Origin: Inhella inkyongensis
GTDB lineage: Bacteria; Pseudomonadota; Gammaproteobacteria; Burkholderiales; Burkholderiaceae_C
DNA: 64,000 bases
Direction of reading: 5' to 3'
Assembly (NCBI RefSeq): GCF_005952805.1
Contig: NZ_CP040709.1
Span: 3,596,001-3,660,000, forward strand
In this document: one piece after another, positions 26,547 to 34,346 of the stretch
How positions within the stretch are numbered: the first letter of the stretch is position 1
How the letters are laid out: each line of letters begins with the position of its first letter
Position numbers and translations under genes: made by a program
Notes under the pieces: model-generated
Databases searched by the model: none
Seen by the model: the letters and a program-made list of their open reading frames with translations, nothing else
What the model was told of the DNA's origin: nothing

Positions 26547-28208
26547 TCAGGCGTGCGCCCGCCCATGCAGCAGCGCCGGTAGCGGCCCCTGCGGCGCGAA
26601 GCTCTCTGCGCTGGCCAGGTGCCAATAGGCTTGGTAGACCGCATGCGGCAGTTCGCCGTGCAGCAGGCAGCCCGGCGCCAGGAAGGGCAGCAGATTGGCC
26701 AGCAGCCGCACCTCTTGCGGGCTGACACGGCGCACGATGTGCGCGGCGGTGATGTCGCTGGGGTGCTGCAGGCCGGCGGCCTGCACCAGCTCCTTGAGTG
26801 CCTCCAGGGTGTTGTGGTGGAAGCGATAGACACGCTCGGCCTTGTCGCCCACCACCAGCGCGCGCTGGCGCAAGGGGTCCTGCGTCGTCACGCCGGTGGG
26901 GCAGTGGCCGGTGTGGCAGGCCTGGGCCTGGATGCAGCCCAGCGCGAACATGAAGCCGCGTGCCGCGTTGCACCAGTCGGCGCCCAGAGCCAGCAGGCGC
27001 GCAATGTCAAAGGCCGAGGTCACCTTGCCCGCGCAGCCGATGGCCACGCGGTCGCGCAGGTTCAAGCCCATCAGGGTGTTGTGCACCAGCAGCAGACCCT
27101 CCTGCAGGGGCGTACCCACATGGTTGGTGAACTCCAGCGGCGCGGCGCCCGTGCCGCCTTCGGCGCCATCCACGACGATGAAGTCCGGCACGATGCCCGT
27201 CTGCACCATGGCCTTGCACAGCGCAAACCACTCCCAGGGGTGGCCGATGCAGAGCTTGAAGCCCACCGGCTTGTCACCCGAGAGATCGCGCAGCTTCTGG
27301 ATGAAGTGCATCAGCTCCAACGGCGTCGAGAAGGCCGAATGGGCAGCCGGTGACACGCAGTCCTCCCCCACTTGCACACCGCGCGCCGCCGCGATCTCGG
27401 GCGTGACCTTGGCCCCCGGCAGCACCCCACCATGGCCGGGCTTGGCCCCTTGGCTGAGCTTGATTTCGATCAGCTTGACCTGGGGGTCGCGGGCGTTCTC
27501 CTGGAAGCGCTCGGCACTGAAGCTGCCATCGACATTGCGACAGCCGAAGTAGCCCGAGCCGATCTCCCAGATCAGGTCGCCGCCATGTTCGCGGTGATGG
27601 GCGCTGATCGAGCCCTCGCCGGTGTCGTGGGCAAAGCCGCCCTTCTTCGCGCCCTGGTTCAGGGCCTTGATGGCATTGGCTGAGAGGGCACCAAAGCTCA
27701 TGGCCGAGATGTTGAAGACCGAGGCCGAATAGGGCTGCGCACGCTCCTCGCCAATCGTGATGCGGAAGTCCGCCGAGGCCACATGGCTGGGCGCCAGGGA
27801 GTGGTTGATCCACTCGAAGCCGGCCGCCCCCACATCCAGCTGGGTACCGAAGGGCCGCTTGTCGGGGTCGCCCTTGGCGCGCTGGTAGACCAGCGAGCGC
27901 TGCTGACGCGAGAAGGGCGCGGCCTCGTTATCGCTTTCCAGAAAGTACTGGCGAATCTCGGGGCGGATGAACTCGAGGAAGAAGCGCAGATGCCCGATCA
28001 CGGGGTAGTTGCGCAGCACCGCACGCTTGCTCTGCAACACGTCGCGCAAGCCCACCAGCACCAGCACGCCAAAGGTCAGCACCAGCCAGCTGCCCTGTTC
28101 GGAGTAGCGCCAGGTCAACGCCGTGAAGGCCAGGCCAAAGCCGCAGCACAGCCAGGCCAGATAGCGCAGAGGGAACTGCTGGTTCAAGGCATTCAGCCAA
28201 CGAAGCAT
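26547..28208 (-). CDS. FMN-binding glutamate synthase-family membrane protein
   Basis: A 553-residue protein. The N-terminal 75 residues hold two membrane segments (LRYLAWLCCGFGLAFTALTW, SWLVLTFGVLVLVGL). The rest is a GltB-type FMN barrel: NISAMSFGALSANAIKALNQGAKKGGFAHDTGEGSIS, KPVGFKLCIGHPWEWFALCKAM, FIVVDGAEGGTGAAPLEFTNHVG, RDRVAIGCAGKVTSAFDIARLLALGADWCNAARGFMFALGCIQAQACHTGHCPTGVTTQDP. It lacks the glutaminase domain of true GltB, so glutamate synthesis is uncertain. The start at 28208 has GGAGG five bases upstream. Confidence 0.88.
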   Translation of the reverse strand: MLRWLNALNQQFPLRYLAWLCCGFGLAFTALTWRYSEQGSWLVLTFGVLVLVGLRDVLQSKRAVLRNYPVIGHLRFFLEFIRPEIRQYFLESDNEAAPFSRQQRSLVYQRAKGDPDKRPFGTQLDVGAAGFEWINHSLAPSHVASADFRITIGEERAQPYSASVFNISAMSFGALSANAIKALNQGAKKGGFAHDTGEGSISAHHREHGGDLIWEIGSGYFGCRNVDGSFSAERFQENARDPQVKLIEIKLSQGAKPGHGGVLPGAKVTPEIAAARGVQVGEDCVSPAAHSAFSTPLELMHFIQKLRDLSGDKPVGFKLCIGHPWEWFALCKAMVQTGIVPDFIVVDGAEGGTGAAPLEFTNHVGTPLQEGLLLVHNTLMGLNLRDRVAIGCAGKVTSAFDIARLLALGADWCNAARGFMFALGCIQAQACHTGHCPTGVTTQDPLRQRALVVGDKAERVYRFHHNTLEALKELVQAAGLQHPSDITAAHIVRRVSPQEVRLLANLLPFLAPGCLLHGELPHAVYQAYWHLASAESFAPQGPLPALLHGRAHA

Positions 28209-28283
28209 CAAGGCCTCCAAGGGCGCGATAGGTGCGGCGGATGCTAAGGAAGTCTTTTGTCACGGCGACTAGGGGCTTCTAGG

Positions 28284-28549
28284 GAGGCTACCGGGCGTGG
28301 GGATGGGCTCGCGCCGTGGCGCCCCAACGGGGCAATCTAGGCGTCGGCGAGGCGGTGTGGCGGCCCCACACAACGAGACGGCAACGACGAGTGCCCCCTT
28401 GGGGCGCCACGGCCCCTCGGGTTGCCCCGGGAATGGGGCCGAAACGTCGTTGCAAAGCCTCGCTGGGGTGCCAACACAGCTTCGTTTTGCGCCTAGCCTC
28501 GGCCCCATTCCCGGGGCAACGCGAGCCCATCCCCACGCCCGACAGCCTC
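28284..28549. repeat. Three-way-junction inverted-repeat element
   Basis: Outer arms of 29 bp (28284-28312 and 28521-28549, 27 matches) enclose two hairpins placed directly inside. Hairpin A is 28313-28334 with 28392-28413 (21 of 22 match). Hairpin B is 28421-28442 with 28499-28520 (22 of 22 match). Outer left abuts A, B abuts outer right, and only 7 bases separate A and B. The loop of B contains CGTCGTTGCAAA, shared with the 23688-23848 palindrome. It fills the sppA upstream region, 31 bases before the start codon. Confidence 0.9.
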
Positions 28550-28580
28550 CTAAAATCGCCCGCCTCTTTCAAGGGAAGTC

Positions 28581-30458
28581 ATGTCCATCAAATCCGTGCT
28601 CTCGCCCGTCGGGCGTTTCATTGTCCGCACCTGGGGCGGGCTGGACAGCAGCCGTCGCTTTGTCTTCAACCTGATTTGGTTGCTGCTGCTCGTGGCCCTC
28701 GTCAGCGCCCTGGTGCGCAGCGGCCCCCAGCCCCTGGAGGACAAGACCACCCTGGTGCTGAATCTGCAGGGCCGCCTGGTCGAGCAGTTCAGTGGCAGCC
28801 CGCGCGACCAGTTGATGGGCGCCGTGCAGGGCAACCAGACCGAGCAGGTGCAGCTGCGCGATGTACAGCGCGTGCTCAAACACGCCGCCCAGGACGCCAA
28901 GATCAGCCAGTTGCTGCTGGACCTGAACGGTTTTGCCGGCGGCGGTCAGGCCGGCCTGCGCGAACTCACTGCCGCCTTGGCTGAGTTCAAGAAGAGCGGC
29001 AAGAAGGTGATCGCCTATGGCGATGGCTTTGACCAGCGCAGTTACCAGCTCGCGGCCGGTGCCGACGAGATCTATCTGCACCCGATGGGCACCGTGCTGA
29101 TCGAGGGCTTCGGCCGCTACCGCAATTACTACAAGGACCTGTTCGACAAGCTCGGCGTCAGCGCCAATGTGCTGCGCGCCGGCAAGTACAAGAACTTTGG
29201 CGAGCCCTACTTCACCAATGGCCCCTCGGAGGCCACCAAGGAGAGCGAGGGCGAGCTCTATAGCGATCTGTGGGCGCGCTACAGCGCAGGCGTTGAAGGC
29301 GCGCGCAAGCTGGAAGCCGGCGCCATCCAGCGCTACATCGACACCCTGGCCGACCGCATGACCGAGCTCAAGGGCGACACCGCCCGCCTGGCGCTCGAGG
29401 CCAAGCTGGTGGACGGCATCAAGAACCGCGACGAAGTGCGCGCCCTGCTGATGGAGCGCGGCGCCAAGGACAAAGAGGGCAACAGCTTCCGGCGCGTGGA
29501 GTACGGCGCCTATCTGGCCCATGCCAAGGTGGCGCCGGTGATGGGTCAGCGCGTCGCCGTGGTGGTGGCCGAGGGCAGCATCGTCGACGGCAGCGCCGCC
29601 CCCGGCTCGGTGGGCGGAGACTCCACCGCCGCCCTGCTGCGCCAGGCGCGCGAGAACAAGGACGTCGCCGCCCTGGTGCTGCGCGTCAACTCGCCCGGCG
29701 GCTCGGCCTTCGCCAGCGACCTCATCCGCCGCGAGCTCGAACTGGCCCGCAAGGCCGGCAAGCCGGTGGTCGTTTCGATGGGGGATGTGGCCGCCTCGGG
29801 GGGCTACTGGGTCAGCATGAGCGCCGACCAAGTGATTGCCGACCCCAGCACCATCACCGGTTCGATCGGTGTGTTCGGCATGCTGCCCACGGCCGACAAG
29901 CTGCTGGAAAAGATTCCCGTGCACACCGGCGGCGTGACCACCAGCTGGTTGGTGGGCGCCGGCGACCCGCGCCGCCCGCTGGACCCGCGCGTGGCGCAGG
30001 CCGTGCAGGCCGGCATCGACCGCATCTACCTGGACTTCATCGGCAAGACCGCTGCCGCGCGCAAGAAGACCCCCGAGCAGATCGACGCCGTGGCCCAGGG
30101 CCGCGTGTGGACCGGCCAGCAAGCCCTGCAACACGGACTGATCGACCGCTTGGGTAGCTTGAGCGATGCCGTGGCCGAGGCCGCCAAGCGGGCCAAGCTG
30201 GAGGGCGAGCCCAAGCTTGAGTACATCGAGAAGGATCGCGGTCATTTCGTCAAGCTGTTGGAAAGCTTTGCCGATGCCCGCGTGCTGGCCGACTGGCGCC
30301 AGGCCGTGGTGGGTCAACTCGGCCTGCCGGAGCTGCCCGCCGCCGTGCGCGAAACCGCCGCCGAGCTGCAGTGGCTGAGCCTGGCCCAGCAAGCCAAACC
30401 CGGCCAGGCCAAGCTGCCCGGCAGCGTGCATGTGCACTGCCTGTGCACGGCGCCCTGA
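28581..30458 (+). CDS. sppA: Signal peptide peptidase SppA, 67-kDa type
   Basis: Inner-membrane serine protease that degrades cleaved signal peptides. The 625-residue protein has one N-terminal membrane anchor (FVFNLIWLLLLVALVSALV) and tandem ClpP-like halves. The general-base lysine aligns to K204 in RAGKYKNFGEPY. The nucleophile Ser sits in VVVSMGDVAASGGYWVSMSADQV in the second half, followed by TITGSIGVFG. The length matches E. coli SppA rather than the short Bacillus form. The start is preceded by AGGGAAGTC. A GC hairpin (30472-30494) follows the stop without a U-tract. Confidence 0.94.
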   Translation: MSIKSVLSPVGRFIVRTWGGLDSSRRFVFNLIWLLLLVALVSALVRSGPQPLEDKTTLVLNLQGRLVEQFSGSPRDQLMGAVQGNQTEQVQLRDVQRVLKHAAQDAKISQLLLDLNGFAGGGQAGLRELTAALAEFKKSGKKVIAYGDGFDQRSYQLAAGADEIYLHPMGTVLIEGFGRYRNYYKDLFDKLGVSANVLRAGKYKNFGEPYFTNGPSEATKESEGELYSDLWARYSAGVEGARKLEAGAIQRYIDTLADRMTELKGDTARLALEAKLVDGIKNRDEVRALLMERGAKDKEGNSFRRVEYGAYLAHAKVAPVMGQRVAVVVAEGSIVDGSAAPGSVGGDSTAALLRQARENKDVAALVLRVNSPGGSAFASDLIRRELELARKAGKPVVVSMGDVAASGGYWVSMSADQVIADPSTITGSIGVFGMLPTADKLLEKIPVHTGGVTTSWLVGAGDPRRPLDPRVAQAVQAGIDRIYLDFIGKTAAARKKTPEQIDAVAQGRVWTGQQALQHGLIDRLGSLSDAVAEAAKRAKLEGEPKLEYIEKDRGHFVKLLESFADARVLADWRQAVVGQLGLPELPAAVRETAAELQWLSLAQQAKPGQAKLPGSVHVHCLCTAP

Positions 30459-30498
30459 TCGCCTGACCTCGGGGCGGCCGTTAAACTGCCGCCCTTAA

Positions 30499-30550
30499 AG
30501 CGCCGATTTGATCCGGATTGCGGGCGCTCAATAAATGCCGCTAAAGAGGG
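30499..30550 (+). promoter_or_regulatory. SAM-II (SAM-alpha) riboswitch upstream of metX
   Basis: P1 is AGCGCC (30499-30504) with GGCGCT (30523-30528). The loop reads GATTTGATCCGGATTGCG and the 3' strand AATAAATGCCGCTAAAGAGGG, matching the SAM-II consensus GAUUUG..CCG.AUUGC and .AAUAAAUG..GCUAAA.A. The CGG at 30514-30516 can pair with CCG at 30538-30540 to close the pseudoknot. It lies 60 bases upstream of metX, a typical SAM-II target. Confidence 0.92.
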
Positions 30551-30558
30551 ACTCCGAG

Positions 30559-30597
30559 ACCGGCGTCCGCTTTCTCAAGTGGCGCCGGTTTTGTTTT
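30559..30597 (+). terminator. metX: Intrinsic terminator in the metX leader
   Basis: Stem ACCGGCG/CGCCGGT (30559-30565 and 30583-30589), extended inside by CCGCTT/AAGTGG, then TTTGTTTTT. It lies between the SAM-II aptamer and the metX ribosome-binding site (GGAG, 30601-30604). The 5' arm CGGCG (30561-30565) can alternatively pair with aptamer P1 strand CGCCG (30501-30505), a possible antiterminator. Confidence 0.88.
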
Positions 30598-30610
30598 TCT
30601 GGAGTGGGAC

Positions 30611-31735
30611 ATGAGTCAAGCACGGCTAGGCCGCCCCCAAAGCCTGCCCTTCGACACCCCGCTGCCCTTGCGCAGCGGACAAGCCTTCGGCCCCTACCAG
30701 GTGATGGTGGAGACCTACGGCGAGCTCAATGCCGCGCGCACGAATGCCGTGCTGGTCTGCCATGCCCTGAACGCCAGCCATCACCTGGCCGGGCTGGACG
30801 AGCAGGGTCAGTTGGGCTGGTGGGACAACCTGATCGGCCCGGGCAAGCCGCTGGACACCGACCGCTTCTTCGTCATCGGCGTCAACAACCTGGGCTCCTG
30901 CTTCGGCTCCACCGGGCCGATGCACAGCAACCCGGCCACCGGCCGTGCCTGGGGTGCCGACTTCCCCGTCGTGACGGTGGAAGACTGGGTCGATGCCCAA
31001 GCGCGCGTCGTCGATCACTTCGGCATCAACAAGCTGGCGGCGGTGTTGGGTGGGTCCTTGGGCGGCATGCAGGCGCTGAGCTGGAGTCTGCGCCACCCCG
31101 AGCGCCTGCATCACTGCCTGGCCATTGCCACGGCACCCTGCCTGTCGGCCCAGAACCTGGCCTTCAACGAGGTGGCGCGGCGCGCCATCGTGACCGACCC
31201 CGACTTCCACGGCGGCCACTTCTACGAACACGGCGTGCTGCCTGCGCGCGGGCTCAAGGTGGCACGCATGCTGGGCCACATCACCTACCTGAGCGACGAC
31301 GCAATGGACGCCAAGTTCGGGCGCGAACGGCGCCAGGAGCTGCCCTTGTTCTCCACCCAAGAGGTGGAGTTCCAGGTCGAGAGCTATCTGCGCCACCAGG
31401 GCGACAAATTCGCCGGCTACTTCGACGCCAACAGCTATCTATTGATCCAGCGCGCGCTGGACTACTTTGATCCCGCCGCCGAGTTCGGCAGCCTGCGCCA
31501 GGCCTTTACACGGGCGCGCTGCAAGTTCCTGGTGGCGAGCTTCAGCACCGACTGGCGCTTCTCGCCGGCGCGCTCGCGCGAGATCGTCCAGGCCCTGCTC
31601 GACAACCAGTTGGACGTCAGCTACGCCGAGATCGATGCCCCGCATGGTCACGACGCCTTCCTGCTCGACGACCCGCGCTACCACCAGCTGATGCGCCATC
31701 GATTCAACCAGATTGCCCAGGAGCTCGCGGCATGA
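30611..31735 (+). CDS. metX: Homoserine O-acyltransferase (MetX family)
   Basis: First step of methionine synthesis from homoserine. The 374-residue alpha/beta-hydrolase-fold enzyme has [55 protein letters not shown], the nucleophile S149 ([14 protein letters not shown]), Asp in [11 protein letters not shown] and His in APHGHDAFL. In many Beta- and Gammaproteobacteria MetX proteins use succinyl-CoA rather than acetyl-CoA, so the acyl donor cannot be fixed by eye. Expression is controlled by the SAM-II riboswitch and terminator just upstream. metW overlaps its stop by four bases. Confidence 0.95.
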   Translation: MSQARLGRPQSLPFDTPLPLRSGQAFGPYQVMVETYGELNAARTNAVLVCHALNASHHLAGLDEQGQLGWWDNLIGPGKPLDTDRFFVIGVNNLGSCFGSTGPMHSNPATGRAWGADFPVVTVEDWVDAQARVVDHFGINKLAAVLGGSLGGMQALSWSLRHPERLHHCLAIATAPCLSAQNLAFNEVARRAIVTDPDFHGGHFYEHGVLPARGLKVARMLGHITYLSDDAMDAKFGRERRQELPLFSTQEVEFQVESYLRHQGDKFAGYFDANSYLLIQRALDYFDPAAEFGSLRQAFTRARCKFLVASFSTDWRFSPARSREIVQALLDNQLDVSYAEIDAPHGHDAFLLDDPRYHQLMRHRFNQIAQELAA

Positions 31736-32298
31736 AGCCCATCATCGACCTGGTGCCCCAGGGCAGCCGCGTTCTGGACCTGGGCTGCGGCAGCGGCGAG
31801 CTGCTGGCCGCCTTGCAACACAGCAAGGGCTGCAGCGGCTACGGCATCGAGCTGGATGACCACAAGCTGCTGGCCTGCGCCGAGCGTGGTGTGAATGTGC
31901 TGCAACTGGACCTTGAAAAAGGCCTGTCCATGTTCCAGGACCAGAGCTTTGACGTGGTGCTGCAGCTGCAGACTCTGCAACAAGTGCGGCAGATCGAGGC
32001 CATGCTGCGCGAGACCGTGCGCGTGGGCAAGGTCGGGGTGGTGAGCTTCCCCAACTTCGCGCACTGGCCCAACCGCTTGCAGGTGCTGGGGGGCCGCATG
32101 CCGGTGACCCGCACCCTGCCCTATCAGTGGTACGACACGCCCAATATCCGCGTCGGCACGCACGCCGACTTCGCGCTGCTGTGCGAGCGCTTGAGCATCA
32201 AGGTGCTGGAGTGCTTTGGTCTGCACAATGAGCGTCGCATCGACTGGGGCGCCAACTGGCGCTGCCCGATCTCTGTCTACAAGATTCAACGCGCCTGA
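31732..32298 (+). CDS. metW: Methionine biosynthesis protein MetW
   Basis: A 188-residue class I methyltransferase-fold protein ([115 protein letters not shown]). MetW is the conserved partner of MetX in many Proteobacteria and is needed for full homoserine acyltransferase function. The ATGA overlap with metX indicates coupled translation, and the SAM-II leader should control both genes. Confidence 0.96.
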   Translation: MKPIIDLVPQGSRVLDLGCGSGELLAALQHSKGCSGYGIELDDHKLLACAERGVNVLQLDLEKGLSMFQDQSFDVVLQLQTLQQVRQIEAMLRETVRVGKVGVVSFPNFAHWPNRLQVLGGRMPVTRTLPYQWYDTPNIRVGTHADFALLCERLSIKVLECFGLHNERRIDWGANWRCPISVYKIQRA

Positions 32299-32308
32299 AG
32301 GAGCACCC

Positions 32309-32680
32309 ATGATTGGCTACACCACCCTCGGCACCAACGACCTGCCGCGCGCCGCCGCCTTCTACGATGAGCTGTTCGCCGTGCTGGACATCAAACGCAT
32401 CATGGACTTCGGTCGCGGCTATGCCTGGGGCACTGGCATGGACAAGCCCGGTTTTGGCGTGATGACGCCCTTTGACGGCCAGCCCGCCAGCGTGGGCAAT
32501 GGCGTGATGGTGGCCTTGGTGGTTAACAGCAAAGACAAGGTGGACGCCGTGCACGCAAAAGCGCTCGCGCTGGGCGGCAAGGACGAAGGGGCGGTGGGCT
32601 ACCGCGGCGACGGCTTCTACGCCGGCTACTTCCGCGACCTGGATGGCAACAAGCTCAATGTGTTTTGTGTCGGGCAGTAA
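32309..32680 (+). CDS. VOC-family glyoxalase/dioxygenase-like protein
   Basis: A 123-residue single-domain VOC protein: MIGYTTLGTNDLPRAAAFYDELFAVLDIKRIMDFGRGYAWGTG, then NGVMVALVVNSKDKVDAVHAKALALGGKDEGAVGYRGDGFYAGYFRDLDGNKLNVFCVGQ. The start at 32309 has GAAGGAG nine bases upstream. It follows metW by 10 bases and may be co-transcribed. The family contains thiol transferases and metal-binding proteins of various roles; this one is unassigned. It is the last gene before the AT-richer island. Confidence 0.85.
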   Translation: MIGYTTLGTNDLPRAAAFYDELFAVLDIKRIMDFGRGYAWGTGMDKPGFGVMTPFDGQPASVGNGVMVALVVNSKDKVDAVHAKALALGGKDEGAVGYRGDGFYAGYFRDLDGNKLNVFCVGQ

Positions 32681-32700
32681 GCCGCCCCACTTTCGGTACC

Positions 32701-32767
32701 CGTCCTCAAAATCTGTACGCACTTGGGGTCAGCCATTTCTCAGGTTGGCTGGCCCAAGTGGAGGACG
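32701..32767. repeat. Nested inverted repeat downstream of the VOC gene
   Basis: CGTCCTC (32701-32707) pairs with GAGGACG (32761-32767). Inside, CACTTGGGGTCAGCCA (32720-32735) pairs with TGGCTGGCCCAAGTG (32746-32760) with one mismatch or bulge. There is no U-tract. It sits 20 bases after the VOC stop at the left edge of the AT-richer island and could be a transcript end or an insertion scar. Confidence 0.55.
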
Positions 32768-32796
32768 CCGATTGGCTCAAATCAAAACATCAGCAC

Positions 32797-33339
32797 TCAA
32801 TTGGTGTTTGGCGGCTTATCCAAATAAGGATCACCACCTCCCACATAAACAAATTCCACCGAATCAACAACCCATACATCGGTTATTTGATACGGCACCC
32901 CGTTGTAAGACCAGAGTTTTGAATCCCAATGCCCATTCACCACAACCAAGTAATTTGACCCATTGAAGTGCGCTGGAGCATCCACCCAGGCACTAGCACC
33001 CTGCACCGAGAGATTGATGTAATTCTTGTTATTGGACTTATAGCTATCAGTCGACACTCCTAGCGAACCACGCGAACTTCTCCATGAGCCTTCGATCCTC
33101 CGAACCTGAAAGCAATTCGTGCCGTTGCAAACATCAAACACGTCATTTTCGTTTGCGACGAATGACTTCGGAAAATTTTTATTGGCAAACTCGACTGCGG
33201 CACTCATTTGCGCCGGAGTGATCCCACTTTTCGGAATCAGGCAACCGGGGCAATACAAACCACCGAGTGCCGCCGCCAGCACAGACGACTAAGCAATTGC
33301 AAGCGAAAGCAAGGCAATCAATCTGACAAGAAACCCCAT
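32797..33339 (-). pseudogene. Secreted hypothetical protein interrupted by an amber codon in its signal peptide
   Basis: The natural start is ATG 33339, two bases after the upstream gene's stop and preceded by GGGAGAG. It encodes the signal peptide MGFLVRLIALLSLAIA. Codon 17 (33289-33291) is TAG, after which the frame continues SSVLAAALGGLYCPGCLIPKSGITPAQM to a normal C-terminus. A GTG at 33282 could restart translation but would lose the signal sequence. The mature part is about 160 residues (FDVCNGTNCFQVRRIEGSWRSSRGSLGVSTDSY ... DVWVVDSVEFVYVGGGDPYLDKPP) and matches no family I recognise. It may be a recent nonsense mutation, amber suppression or a sequencing error. Confidence 0.7.
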
Positions 33340-33340
33340 A

Positions 33341-34195
33341 TCACTCTCCCTTTTTTGACTCCACGATGGACCGGGCCAACTTTTGGCCCGCACTTATAGC
33401 CGCCTCCATCCGATCCGGCGACAGCGACTTTCCGTAATGAGAGATGGCCTCTTCGACCATGGCCTCTTTATGCGCAGGGCTAAGAAAGCTCCCGGCATTC
33501 CCCATGTTCAGCTGAGCCACTCGATACATGAGTCCATCGAACTCGTATCCCGGCCGGTGGTTGAACCATTCTGACGCTGAATCAACTGCCTCCGAATCAA
33601 GCGCCTGCGCCGAGCTTCGCAACAGCCGATCCACCTTGCTCATCCAAGCAGGGTAGCTTCCCGAGCGTCTGACCTCATCCAGAGGCACATCACCCGGCGT
33701 CACACCAATAAATTTCGAAGCCGCCCCTGGATAACCAGCATCCGCAAGCTCCTCAATCAGTTTCTTGCGCATCGCCAGCAACGGCGCCGTCAACCCATCG
33801 CAGTGGAGATTGATTTCCGAGTGGAGCTGGGCCGCCTGGGCCGGAAAATCCAAGGCCAACTTGGGGAAATTGCGCTGCGCATCCACGCATCCGTCAATGA
33901 TTTTGTAGCCCGCAAAACGATCGGCTGGATTGGAGGATGCAATCAAGCGCTCGACCTGCTCCCGCCGGCTTTCCGGGCGGGCCACCGGACTAGAGCGCTC
34001 CAATGGCTTGATCTGAGTCGCCGCAGCAGCCACCGACGGCGAAGATTGCCTTACCGACTGATCGGCCGATGGCAAGAGAACCCGCCGCTCATTCGCCGGC
34101 TCGACCGCTGGACGCCACATCAGGAAACCTGCGGCGATCAATCCGATAAGGGCGGCTATACCCATGCTGGCAGGGTGCCAGATTGCGCGCTTCAT
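33341..34195 (-). CDS. Membrane-anchored unknown protein in AT-richer island
   Basis: A 284-residue protein with a single N-terminal membrane anchor (MGIAALIGLIAAGFLMW, residues about 11-27) and a low-complexity linker (residues 30-80). The helical extracytoplasmic domain includes NPADRFAGYKIIDGCVDAQRNFPKLALDFPAQAAQLHSEINLHCDG and AISHYGKSLSPDRMEAAISAGQKLARSIVESKKGE. The two cysteines in the domain could form a disulphide. No family is recognised. It is coupled to the interrupted secreted gene downstream and is preceded by a 15-bp palindrome, a candidate operator. Confidence 0.65.
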   Translation of the reverse strand: MKRAIWHPASMGIAALIGLIAAGFLMWRPAVEPANERRVLLPSADQSVRQSSPSVAAAATQIKPLERSSPVARPESRREQVERLIASSNPADRFAGYKIIDGCVDAQRNFPKLALDFPAQAAQLHSEINLHCDGLTAPLLAMRKKLIEELADAGYPGAASKFIGVTPGDVPLDEVRRSGSYPAWMSKVDRLLRSSAQALDSEAVDSASEWFNHRPGYEFDGLMYRVAQLNMGNAGSFLSPAHKEAMVEEAISHYGKSLSPDRMEAAISAGQKLARSIVESKKGE

Positions 34196-34218
34196 ATGCC
34201 TCCCTAGGCAACGCTTTT

Positions 34219-34233
34219 GATATGGGCCATATC
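34219..34233. promoter_or_regulatory. 15-bp perfect palindrome GATATGG-G-CCATATC
   Basis: Two 7-bp arms around a single G, placed 24 bases upstream of the ATG at 34195. The position and symmetry suit a dimeric repressor binding site over the promoter of the two-gene island operon. No regulator gene is adjacent. Confidence 0.5.
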
Positions 34234-34346
34234 ATGCTTCAGGCCTAGATTCGGAGAACTAGTAAATTCCCATTCCGCAGAAACCCCAAAAGAGCCGGCT
34301 GCGATTTGGGGGCCGCCTCATGCCACAGGCCCTAGACTGCCGCGCC

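Larger units (their letters stand above)
32690..34260. other. AT-richer island of probable foreign origin
   Basis: Base and codon use in this stretch are visibly less GC-biased than in the flanking genes (for example AAT, AAA and ATT codons are common). It contains one interrupted gene and one unknown gene and no integrase or transposase. The edges are marked by a nested inverted repeat (32701-32767) and by a palindrome (34219-34233). A recombined or horizontally gained segment is the simplest reading. Confidence 0.6.

Noticed and set aside
28569..30437. A 622-codon open frame antisense to sppA
   Set aside because: Same artefact: high third-position GC on the sppA strand opens the opposite frame; the product looks like repeats of His/Gln/Ala/Gly with no family resemblance.
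30472..30494. GGGCGGC/GCCGCCC hairpin after sppA as an intrinsic terminator
   Set aside because: The stem is good but is followed by TTAAAG, not a U-tract; kept only as a comment, not as a terminator.
34320..34346. Earlier ATG for the alpha/beta hydrolase
   Set aside because: Adds nine residues with no family match; the ATG at 34347 starts directly before the first strand of the fold.
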